Origin: Algoriphagus locisalis
GTDB lineage: Bacteria; Bacteroidota; Bacteroidia; Cytophagales; Cyclobacteriaceae
DNA length: 64,000 nucleotides
Direction: 5' to 3'
NCBI RefSeq assembly: GCF_900116615.1
Contig: NZ_FPBF01000005.1
Coordinates: forward strand, 69,552-133,551
The notes below the pieces were generated by a model. The model did no database searches, was not told the origin of the DNA, and worked only from the letters and a program-made list of their open reading frames with translations. Positions 43,646-51,936 of this stretch are shown one piece after another; positions within the stretch are counted from its first letter, which is position 1; the number at the start of each line of letters is the position of its first letter. The translations under genes and the position numbers were made by a program.

Positions 43646-46600
43646 ATGGCTAGCTTATCCAATATAAGTGTAAACAGGCCGGTATTGGCTATCGTGATGT
43701 CTCTGGTCATCATGCTTTTTGGTGCCATTGGTATTTCCCTGTTGGGAATCCGGGAATTCCCGAGTGTGGATCCTCCAGTCATCAACGTAAGGACCACTTA
43801 CGTAGGAGCGAATGCGGATGTAATCGAGGCGCAGATCACCGAGCCACTCGAAGAAGCGATTAACGGCATCCAAGGGATTAAATCATTGACCTCTACCAGT
43901 AATGATGGAGGGAGTAGCATTACGGTAGAGTTTGATGTGGGGGCTGATCTGGAAGCTGCCGCAAATGATGTACGTGACAAGGTCTCCGGCGCACAGCGAA
44001 ACCTACCTCCTGATGCTGAGCCACCTGTTGTTTCCAAAGCCGATGCTGACTCGGAACCCATCGTATTCCTGAATGTGAAAAGTGACGAGAGAAGTCTTCT
44101 GGATCTCTCAGATATTGCGGAAAATATTTTCAAAGAAAGACTTCAGACCATACCGGGTGTCAGCAGGGTGCAGATCTGGGGGGAAAAAGAATATGCGATC
44201 CGACTCCGAATGGATCCGCTGAAAATGGCCTCTTATGGAGTTACTCCCTTGGATGTGCTTTCTAAAGTACAAAGTGAAAACGTGGAATTGCCTTCGGGAA
44301 AAATAGAAGGTGAGACCATCGAGCTTTCTGTGCGTACCAAAAGTAGGCTGAGTACTCCTCAGGAATTCAATGATTTGATCATCAAAGAAGATCAAAACAA
44401 CATTGTCCGATTCCAGGATGTAGGAAAAGCGGAGCTGGCAGCACTCAATGAACGTAGTATCCTGAAGCGTGACGGCGTGCCTATGGTCGGCGTAGTCTTG
44501 GTTCCTCTTCCGGGATCAAACAGTATAGAGATTGCCGACGAGTTCTACAGAAGGTTGGAATTTATCGAGAAGGATCTCCCTGAGGATGTGGGGTTAGAGA
44601 TTGGGTTTGACAAGACTAGTTATATCCGAAGTTCTATATCGGAGGTGAAAGAGACGATCATCACGGCCTTTGTTCTTGTTGTTGCCATTATCTTCTTATT
44701 CTTAAGGGATTGGAGAACCACCTTCATTCCTGTATTGACTATTCCTATATCCTTGATTGGGGTGTTCTTTGTGATGTACCTCATGGATTTTTCCATCAAT
44801 GTACTGACACTCCTAGGTATAGTTCTCTCGATAGGGCTAGTCGTCGATGATGCTATTGTGGTATTGGAAAATATTTATTCCCGAATCGAGAAAGGGGAAA
44901 ACCCTCAGGAAGCAGCTGAAAAGGGATCTGAAGAGATTTTCTTCGCAGTTATAGCCACCACAGTAGCGCTAGCTGCAGTTTTCTTGCCGGTAATATTCCT
45001 GACAGGAACTACCGGTCGTTTGTTCCGTGAATTCGGGATAGTGGTAGCTGGAGCGGTGATTATTTCCTCTTTTGTGGCCTTGACCATGACTCCTATGCTG
45101 AGTGCGAAGTTTCTGAAGAAACGGGAGAAGCATAATCGCTTTTATAATTTCACTGAGCCGGGATTTGTATGGATTAATGATAAATATGATCGTGCCCTTG
45201 GCTGGTTTATGCAGTTCCGTTGGGTTTCTTTCGTGATGATTGCGATCATGGGTTTTGGTATCTATTGGCTGTTCAACGAAATTCCTACCGAATTGGCACC
45301 TACTGAAGATAGAGGAGAAATCGTCATCCGAATGAATGGTCCAGAAGGAGCTACTTTTAGTTACATGGATCAGATAATTGATCAGATGGTAGCAGATTTT
45401 AAAGCTGACTACCCCAAAGATGAAGTAAGAGGTATGGTTTCGGTGACCTCTCCAGGTTTTGGATCTTCTAGTACCAACTCCGGTTTTGTGCGATTCATAC
45501 TTTCAGATGCAGAAAATAGAGAGAAGTCCCAAGGAGAATATTTCAATGAGATAAACCAAAAACTCAAGAAATATACCGGAGTGAAGGCCTTTGCTTCCCA
45601 GGCGCAATCCATTGGAAACAGCCGTGGTGGTCTTCCGGTACAGTATGTGTTGCAGGCGCCTACATTGGATAAGCTGAAGGAGGTCATTCCTACTTTTATG
45701 GCGGAAGTTGACAAGAGTCCTATCTTTATTTTCTCCGATATCAACCTGAAATTTACCAAGCCAGAACTGGAGATCGAAATCGATAGAGCAAAAGCCAGGA
45801 ATATTGGAGTATCGATTCAGGAAATCGCCAGAACATTGCAATTATCCTATTCAGGACAGCGATTTGCTTACTTTATCAAAAACGGAAAGCAGTATCAGGT
45901 AGTGGGAGAAATGCGGTTGGAAGATAGAAATGAACCTGTGAACCTGAGAATGTTATATGTACGTGCCGAAAATGGCTCCTTGGTGCAGCTAGACAACTTG
46001 GTAACGGTCACAGAAAAAAGTACGCCTCCGCAATTGTATCGTTTCAACCGTTTCGTAGCGGGCACAGTTTCGGCTAACCTTGCCGAAGGATACACAATCG
46101 GAGACGGCTTGGACGAAATGGATAGAATAGCCGCCGAAGTATTGGATGATTCCTTCACCACAGATGTGTCAGGTCCTTCTAAGGAATTCAGAGAGAGTTC
46201 AAACAGCTTGCTTTTTGCATTCCTGTTTGCCTTGATCCTAATATACCTTGTGCTATCGGCACAGTTTGAAAGCTTCCTGGATCCACTGACGATCATGTTC
46301 ACGGTGCCATTGGCACTGTTTGGGGCACTGTTTACCTTGTGGTTGTTTGGTTTTACCCTGAATATTTTCAGCCAGATCGGTATTATTATGTTGATAGGTT
46401 TGGTAACTAAAAACGGGATTCTGATTGTGGAATTTGCCAACCAGCGAAAAGCCACCGGCATGTCCATCGAGGAGGCGATTTATGGAGCTGCAGTTGCCAG
46501 ATTCAGACCGATTCTGATGACCAGTTTATCTACAATTTTGGGGATTTTACCAATCGCTCTGGGATTAGGTGCAGGTGCAGAAAGTAGGGTTCCAATGGGT

Positions 46601-46708
46601 GCGGCTGTAATCGGTGGATTGACCTTCGCTACTATTTTGACGCTTTTCGTGATCCCAGCTATTTATACTTATCTCACTTCCAAAGAAGGAAGATTAGCCA
46701 GAATTTAA
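43646..46708 (+). CDS. RND-family efflux pump inner-membrane subunit, 1020 aa
   Basis: The protein has the AcrB/MdtB-type layout with 12 transmembrane helices and two large periplasmic loops. The proton relay Asp-Asp in TM4 is visible in GLVVDDAIVVLENI, and the companion motif in TM10-11 is present (GLVTKNGILIVEFANQ). It exports small molecules from the membrane or periplasm using the proton gradient. Its stop overlaps the next ATG by one base (TAATG). Substrates cannot be read from the sequence. Confidence 0.96.
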   Translation: MASLSNISVNRPVLAIVMSLVIMLFGAIGISLLGIREFPSVDPPVINVRTTYVGANADVIEAQITEPLEEAINGIQGIKSLTSTSNDGGSSITVEFDVGADLEAAANDVRDKVSGAQRNLPPDAEPPVVSKADADSEPIVFLNVKSDERSLLDLSDIAENIFKERLQTIPGVSRVQIWGEKEYAIRLRMDPLKMASYGVTPLDVLSKVQSENVELPSGKIEGETIELSVRTKSRLSTPQEFNDLIIKEDQNNIVRFQDVGKAELAALNERSILKRDGVPMVGVVLVPLPGSNSIEIADEFYRRLEFIEKDLPEDVGLEIGFDKTSYIRSSISEVKETIITAFVLVVAIIFLFLRDWRTTFIPVLTIPISLIGVFFVMYLMDFSINVLTLLGIVLSIGLVVDDAIVVLENIYSRIEKGENPQEAAEKGSEEIFFAVIATTVALAAVFLPVIFLTGTTGRLFREFGIVVAGAVIISSFVALTMTPMLSAKFLKKREKHNRFYNFTEPGFVWINDKYDRALGWFMQFRWVSFVMIAIMGFGIYWLFNEIPTELAPTEDRGEIVIRMNGPEGATFSYMDQIIDQMVADFKADYPKDEVRGMVSVTSPGFGSSSTNSGFVRFILSDAENREKSQGEYFNEINQKLKKYTGVKAFASQAQSIGNSRGGLPVQYVLQAPTLDKLKEVIPTFMAEVDKSPIFIFSDINLKFTKPELEIEIDRAKARNIGVSIQEIARTLQLSYSGQRFAYFIKNGKQYQVVGEMRLEDRNEPVNLRMLYVRAENGSLVQLDNLVTVTEKSTPPQLYRFNRFVAGTVSANLAEGYTIGDGLDEMDRIAAEVLDDSFTTDVSGPSKEFRESSNSLLFAFLFALILIYLVLSAQFESFLDPLTIMFTVPLALFGALFTLWLFGFTLNIFSQIGIIMLIGLVTKNGILIVEFANQRKATGMSIEEAIYGAAVARFRPILMTSLSTILGILPIALGLGAGAESRVPMGAAVIGGLTFATILTLFVIPAIYTYLTSKEGRLARI

Positions 46709-48054
46709 TGAAGAAATTTAGCCTATTGCTCTTATTGAGCATTATTGCCACAAGCCTATTTGCCCAAAGTAATGAATCTCTGGATTTGGAGAAGGCGATC
46801 ACCATAGGTCTGGAGAAAAATCTGGATATCAAAATCGCCGTGGAGACGGTGGAAATTCAGGAGGGAAACGAAAGAATCGGTACGGGTGATTACCTCATGC
46901 CGATTGTGGATGCTACTTATACCAGGTCTTTCAGTACGGAAGATGTGGAGCAGGTATTTGCTACAGATCCAGAACCTCGGACTATTGACAATGCGCAGTC
47001 CAGGTCGAAGAATTTTAGCGTAGTAGGCATTTATGGATTTCGTCCGGAGAGTTTCATTGTGATGAAAAGACTGGGGGTTCTGACAGAAATATCCGAATTG
47101 GATGCCAAGATCGCTGTGGAAAACACCGTGGCAAATATTTCATCAGCTTACTATCGCTTAGTGTTGGAGTTGCAGCGATACGAGGTATTGAAGCGAACGC
47201 TGGAACTCAGTCAGGCCAGATTGGACATCGCAGAAGCTCAGTATTCTCTAGGAGGGGCAGGAAAGCGTGACTTTCTTACTGCGGAAGTGGATTACAATTC
47301 CGATCTAAGCTTGGTACTTGGACAGGAACAGGTCATCCAAAATGCCCGGGTAAATCTAAACGAATTGATGGCCTTAAATCCTGAAGAGCAATTCCTGGTC
47401 AATGATACGATCACGGTGGGAGAGCCCTTGCTTCTGCAAAATCTGGTGGAAAATGCATTCCTTGAAAACAAAACCTACCTCATTACCCAGCGTCAGGAAA
47501 ATGTAGCCTTTCTGCAATTGAAGGAATTACGGGCAAGCAGACTTCCTGTTATCAATTTGAATGCAACCTACGCTACCAATACTTCCAATTCTGATGCAGG
47601 GATTCTAATCCAAAATCAGCGTTCAGGATTCAACTACGGTGGAAATATTGCCTTGAATGTATTCAACGGATTTACCCTAAATAGGAGAATCCAGAATGCC
47701 AAGGTTCAGCAGAAGATCCAAGGCTTTGCGGTAGATCAATACGAGATTCAGCTTCGCTCTGATATTCATCGGGCTTTCAATACTTATATCACCAATCGCA
47801 ACTTGCTTGAGGTGGAGCAGAAGAATTATGCTGTGGCAAAAGAAAGCTCTGAAATCGCATTGGAAAGATTCAGATTGGGGATTGCTTCCTATCTTGAATT
47901 CCGGGATGCACAGGTGAATTTGCTTACTGCGGAGAACAGGTTGATCACTTCTATTTTCAACATAAAGGAGCAGGAAATCGAATTGAGACGGCTTTCGGGG
48001 AAGATTTTCTTTGACAACAGTTTTGAGGAATTGAACCTGCCCACAGAAGATTAA
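46708..48054 (+). CDS. TolC-family outer-membrane efflux protein, 448 aa
   Basis: A signal peptide (ending SLFAQ) leads into two repeats of long helices and barrel strands: SSAYYRLVLELQRYEVLKR and DIHRAFNTYITNRNLLEVE. These are typical outer-membrane efflux domains. The gene starts within the stop of the pump gene, so adaptor, pump and channel form one operon. Confidence 0.95.
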   Translation: MKKFSLLLLLSIIATSLFAQSNESLDLEKAITIGLEKNLDIKIAVETVEIQEGNERIGTGDYLMPIVDATYTRSFSTEDVEQVFATDPEPRTIDNAQSRSKNFSVVGIYGFRPESFIVMKRLGVLTEISELDAKIAVENTVANISSAYYRLVLELQRYEVLKRTLELSQARLDIAEAQYSLGGAGKRDFLTAEVDYNSDLSLVLGQEQVIQNARVNLNELMALNPEEQFLVNDTITVGEPLLLQNLVENAFLENKTYLITQRQENVAFLQLKELRASRLPVINLNATYATNTSNSDAGILIQNQRSGFNYGGNIALNVFNGFTLNRRIQNAKVQQKIQGFAVDQYEIQLRSDIHRAFNTYITNRNLLEVEQKNYAVAKESSEIALERFRLGIASYLEFRDAQVNLLTAENRLITSIFNIKEQEIELRRLSGKIFFDNSFEELNLPTED

Positions 48055-48108
48055 TACTGAAATGAAGTCTGCACTTGTAGCCTTCAATTTTTTAGTTGCT
48101 TTTTTTAG

Positions 48109-48157
48109 CGAATGCTTTATTTTTCTTTTGGCACAGCGTTTGCCAAAAGGGCATTCG
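48109..48157 (+). other. Large stem-loop between tolC-type and mltF-type genes
   Basis: CGAATGC/GCATTCG (outer) and CTTTTGGCA/TGCCAAAAG (inner) form a two-part stem of 16 bp with a seven-base loop. It has no T tract after it, but T-rich DNA before it (the reverse strand would be an A-rich terminator). It may protect or process the operon mRNA, or end transcription from the other strand. Confidence 0.6.
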
Positions 48158-48188
48158 TGTAACATCCAGAGTCTGACGGCTCTAGTGA

Positions 48189-49583
48189 ATGAAAAAAGCA
48201 TTAATACTACTTTCCTCTATAGCGATCCTTCTTCTCTTCGGTGTGCAATGCACATTTATAGAGAAGAACTTTGGCTCTCTTTCCAAGAAGGAAACCTACA
48301 TACTTGATCTTCCTGGCATACAAAACAGGGGTTTTATCAGAGCTGCAGTTGACAATAATTCCACAGGTTATTACATCTACCGTGGGCGCAGAATGGGCTA
48401 TGAATATGAGCTACTCCGCGATCTTGCGAAGCGTCTAAATGTGCAGTTGCATTTGGTTATGGTTTCAGATATCGATCGAGCCTTTGATTACCTCAAGGAG
48501 GGAAAGGTGGATTTGATTGCGATGAATCTTGAAAAAAGTAGTGAGCGCTCGGATAATACATCTTTTTCACACCCTCTTGGTAAAATGAATACCGTGCTGG
48601 TGGGAAATGAAAACTCCGGTAAAATCACTTCCTGGGAACACCTCTCATCAGATACAATTTACGTACGGGAAGGGGCAGTGTACAAAAATCAACTATGCCA
48701 TTTGAAGGATTCTCTTCAGTTAAATTATACCATCATCACTACTCCCGAGCATGAGGAAATCCTGATCGATAAAGTGGCTGAAGGTGAAATAAAATGGACG
48801 ATTGCCGATCAGAATATTGCACAAGCCAATGCGACCTACTATGGTGGACTGGATATTTCTTGGAAAGTTCAGAAAGAAGGAGACGTTTCTTGGGTCGTGC
48901 GGGAAAACTCCCCAAAGCTTCTAAGCTCCTTAAATACCTGGTTGGAGGATAAGCAAAAGCGCTTTATCCCTGATCTATATGCTAAATACTTCTTAACTCC
49001 AAAAAACAGTTATTTCAGAAGTAATAGCCCATTTTCTTCGCTGGCAGGAAATCAGATTTCTGTTTACGATGAGATCATCAAAGATGGTGCAGAGCAGTTA
49101 GGTTGGGATTGGCGATTACTTGCTTCCTTGGTTTACAAAGAATCCAGGTTTGATACCGTTGCGACTTCCTATGCCGGAGCAAAAGGATTGCTGCAATTAA
49201 TGCCGGTAACCCTAGAGCGATTTGGAGTGGAAAACCCTAATGATCCTTCAGAATCTTTAATGGGTGGAGTTCGGTATTTGAGGTACTTGGATAAGTTCTG
49301 GATGGAAAGAGTGCCCGATACTTCTGAGCGTCTGAAATTCGTATTGGCTTCCTATAACATAGGCCATGGTCATGTGGAAGATGCCTGGAGATTGACTTTG
49401 AAATATGGTAAAAACACCCAGTCTTGGGCTTCCGTTTCAGAGTTTTTAGAGCTAAAAAGCGATCCCGATTATTACCGGGATCCTATTGTCAAAAGTGGCT
49501 TCGCCAAAGGGCATTTGGCTGTGAACTATGTCAAAGACGTGATGAGTGTGTTCGAATCTTATAAAGCGCTCGTAGAACCTTAA
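48189..49583 (+). CDS. mltF: Membrane-bound lytic murein transglycosylase F-like, 464 aa
   Basis: The N-terminus is lipoprotein-like (hydrophobic, Cys21 in FGVQC, an atypical lipobox). Residues ~45-275 form a periplasmic solute-binding-type domain (NRGFIRAAVDNNSTGYYIYR, LLRDLAKRLNV). Residues ~295-440 are the SLT catalytic domain, with the catalytic Glu in YKESRFD, then AKGLLQLMP and ASYNIGHGH. It cuts peptidoglycan glycan strands, producing 1,6-anhydro ends. It follows the RND operon after a long hairpin. Confidence 0.93.
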   Translation: MKKALILLSSIAILLLFGVQCTFIEKNFGSLSKKETYILDLPGIQNRGFIRAAVDNNSTGYYIYRGRRMGYEYELLRDLAKRLNVQLHLVMVSDIDRAFDYLKEGKVDLIAMNLEKSSERSDNTSFSHPLGKMNTVLVGNENSGKITSWEHLSSDTIYVREGAVYKNQLCHLKDSLQLNYTIITTPEHEEILIDKVAEGEIKWTIADQNIAQANATYYGGLDISWKVQKEGDVSWVVRENSPKLLSSLNTWLEDKQKRFIPDLYAKYFLTPKNSYFRSNSPFSSLAGNQISVYDEIIKDGAEQLGWDWRLLASLVYKESRFDTVATSYAGAKGLLQLMPVTLERFGVENPNDPSESLMGGVRYLRYLDKFWMERVPDTSERLKFVLASYNIGHGHVEDAWRLTLKYGKNTQSWASVSEFLELKSDPDYYRDPIVKSGFAKGHLAVNYVKDVMSVFESYKALVEP

Positions 49584-49665
49584 GTTCCTTCGAGAAGCTA
49601 TCCCGCCGTGATCTGTGTCACACAGACCATTCTAAAATTGAATTCAGTAAGTGACTAGAGGTGGG

Positions 49666-50139
49666 TTAAGCTCCCTCGTGCAGCTCAAACATCGCTTCCA
49701 CTTCCACTGGAATATTATCCGGTAGGGTTCCCATGCCCACAGCGGATCGTACTCCGATCCCATTTTCCTCTCCCCAAACGGCTGCAAATAATTCACTACA
49801 GCCATTGATCACATATGGGTGACGCTCAAAAGTAGAGACACAATTTACCATTCCCAGCACTTTGATCACACGCTTCACCCGATTCAGCGAGCCTAGATTT
49901 GCTTTGATAGTAGCGAGCATGGCTAGGCCAACCTGTCTAGCCGCTAGTTTTCCTTCTTCTATATCAAGGTCTTGCCCTATTCTTCCCATGATGAGGCTAC
50001 CGTCATCCTGCACAGTGCCATGGCCTGAGAGGTACAAATATTTACCGTCAATAAGACAAGGTTTATAAACGCCGAGTGGTTTGGGCGCTGGAGGTAGGTT
50101 AAGTCCGAGTTTGGAGAAATTGCTTTCTGGAGATTCCAT
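49666..50139 (-). CDS. RidA/YjgF-family protein, 157 aa
   Basis: The ATG at 50139 (MESPESNFSKLGLNLPP) is preferred; a longer frame begins with TTG inside the adjacent MITE-like repeat. The protein follows the Rid fold (YLYLSGHGTVQDDG, VNCVSTFERHP, RSAVGMGTLPDNIPVEVEAMF). The conserved Arg before the final strand is present. Rid proteins hydrolyse reactive enamine/imine intermediates or have lost that role. It lies downstream of the GntP gene on the same strand, separated by two repeats. Confidence 0.9.
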   Translation of the reverse strand: MESPESNFSKLGLNLPPAPKPLGVYKPCLIDGKYLYLSGHGTVQDDGSLIMGRIGQDLDIEEGKLAARQVGLAMLATIKANLGSLNRVKRVIKVLGMVNCVSTFERHPYVINGCSELFAAVWGEENGIGVRSAVGMGTLPDNIPVEVEAMFELHEGA

Positions 50140-50166
50140 AGTTGGTGATTTTTTGAAATTAAAATT

Positions 50167-50340
50167 TTTGATTATCCGCAATCTTGCCAGTCACCTTTGA
50201 TTATCCGCTTATCTGGTCGGAAGACCGATGACCGAAGACTCCCGCATTGGCGGGACAGGCTGAAGTGGCCTCAATCCTTAAGTTTAATATACCCTATATT
50301 GCTTTTGCCTCCTTTCTTGCAGAAAAGCGGATATAAATAT
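50167..50340 (-). repeat. MITE-like repeat, copy 5 (intermediate form)
   Basis: In reverse orientation the ends are ATATTTATATCCGC and GCGGATAATCAAAA. At 174 bp it carries only one GC-rich hairpin module (CTCCCGCATTGGCGGGACAG). It sits between gntP and ridA. Confidence 0.85.
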
Positions 50341-50349
50341 TAAAATTAT

Positions 50350-50428
50350 ATGAAATCGAGCATGAACCAAAACGACACACAAAGGTATAATTGTAACGCA
50401 TGCGAAGATTCCATATGGCCTTTGAAAA
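50350..50428 (+). repeat. Two-copy 75-79 bp repeat, copy B
   Basis: ATGAAATCGAGCA and AGATTCCATATGGCCTTTGAAAA match copy A at 21260-21334. The copy lies ten bases before the stop side of the GntP gene and beside the MITE-like copy 5. Confidence 0.6.
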
Positions 50429-50438
50429 TTAATTATAA

Positions 50439-51752
50439 TCATATGAAAATATCGAGTATCAGCACTCCGACTAAGCCCGAAACCGCAACAATGGTTTCCA
50501 TCACCGACCAGGACTTGATCGTATCCTTGATGCTTACGTTGAAAAACTCCTTGTACATCCAGAATCCTGCATCGTTGAAATGCGAAAACATCAGACTTCC
50601 TGCGCCTATGGACAATACCAAAAGGTTAGGATCCACATTCATGGTGGTGACCAAAGGAGCAATAATCCCGGCTGTAGTCAGCCCAGCTACAGTTGCTGAG
50701 CCTACACAAACCCGGATAATAGCGGTAATGATCCAAGCCAAAATAAGTGGATGAATATCCCAGCTCTGCAACCCTTCTGCGATCACTAAACTAACGCCAG
50801 TATCAGTGAAGATTTGTTTCAATGCTCCAGCCCCAGCTACGATCAATAGAATCATGGCAATGTCCTTGGTTGCTACGGTATAGAGATCCATGATTTGTTT
50901 CATGGAGAAATTACGTTTTATACCCAGAGTATAGGTGGCTATCAGCACAGAGACCAACATCACCATGCCGGGATCTGCTACGAAAGCAACTAGGGGCGCT
51001 AAGCTGCTTTCTGGGGAAATATTCAGATTCAGAGCGGTGGTCGCAACCAAAAGGAATACCGGGAGAAGTGCAGTAAAGAAGCTGTTTGCAGTAGAAGGAA
51101 GTTCGGATTCAGGCTTGGTTTCTGCTTGGAAAGTCTTCAGAGGCTCTGCTTTCATATTCTTCAGTGTTCTGGCGAAAATCGGCCCTGCGAGCCCAATAGT
51201 AGGAATCGCTATCATAAATCCGTACAGGAGAGTCAAGCCCATATTGGCATCAAACTGAGCCACCAAAGCAGCGGGTGATGGATGCGGGGGCAAAAAACCA
51301 TGTGTCACCGAAAGTGCCGCCAAAAGCGGGATGCCTACATAGACAGCTGAGATTTTATATTGATAAGCAACAGTAAAAGCCAAAGGAACTAGTAGCACAA
51401 ATCCTACATTATAGAATAAGGGAATTCCCACGACCAAACCCGTGATGGACATGGCCCAGGTGATGTGCTTTTGCCCGAAAACCTTCATCAGGAAACCCGC
51501 GATGCGCTGGGCAGCACCCGATTCCGCCACCAACTTGCCGAGCATAGCACCCATCACGATCACGATCACCAAATCTCCAAGCAAGCCGCCCATGCCCCGC
51601 TGCACCGATCCTGCTATCTGATCTGCAGGCAGCCCCAGCAAAAAACCCGCAGCGATAGAAGCGATCAAAAAGGCCAAAAAAGGATTAAGCTTAGCCCAGA
51701 CAATCAGTAGCACAAGGATCGCTATACTGAGCAATACAAGAAGAATGGTCAT
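50439..51752 (-). CDS. GntP-family permease, 437 aa
   Basis: The protein has about 12-14 transmembrane helices and GntP-type segments (KLNPFLAFLIASIAAGFLLG, GFLLPPHPSPAALV-like HGFLPPHPSPA, RVCVGSATVAGLTTAG). Members are proton symporters for gluconate and related hydroxy acids. A RidA gene follows in the same direction, a pairing seen with catabolic or amino-acid-derived substrates, so gluconate is not certain. Confidence 0.92.
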   Translation of the reverse strand: MTILLVLLSIAILVLLIVWAKLNPFLAFLIASIAAGFLLGLPADQIAGSVQRGMGGLLGDLVIVIVMGAMLGKLVAESGAAQRIAGFLMKVFGQKHITWAMSITGLVVGIPLFYNVGFVLLVPLAFTVAYQYKISAVYVGIPLLAALSVTHGFLPPHPSPAALVAQFDANMGLTLLYGFMIAIPTIGLAGPIFARTLKNMKAEPLKTFQAETKPESELPSTANSFFTALLPVFLLVATTALNLNISPESSLAPLVAFVADPGMVMLVSVLIATYTLGIKRNFSMKQIMDLYTVATKDIAMILLIVAGAGALKQIFTDTGVSLVIAEGLQSWDIHPLILAWIITAIIRVCVGSATVAGLTTAGIIAPLVTTMNVDPNLLVLSIGAGSLMFSHFNDAGFWMYKEFFNVSIKDTIKSWSVMETIVAVSGLVGVLILDIFI

Positions 51753-51936
51753 AAGAAAAGGTTGGGTTTAGCTGGCTAAGATAAAAAACATTGGCGGATT
51801 AGGGTTTTGCGAAAGGAGTTTGTTGTGAAAAAGGATTGAATAGTCTTCAGTCGCAGTGATCAGTCTCAGAAGTTGGTAATAAATAATTTGTATGGAAATC
51901 TAAACCCCACTTTCGCTTTTGAATGTAGCTATCCGA

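Noticed and set aside
45895-46467. A 190-codon minus-strand frame inside the RND pump gene
   Set aside because: It is the complement of a conserved pump region and shows no independent features.
48062-48307. An 81-codon frame between the TolC-type and MltF-type genes
   Set aside because: It spans the large hairpin and overlaps the lipoprotein signal of mltF in another frame; no support.
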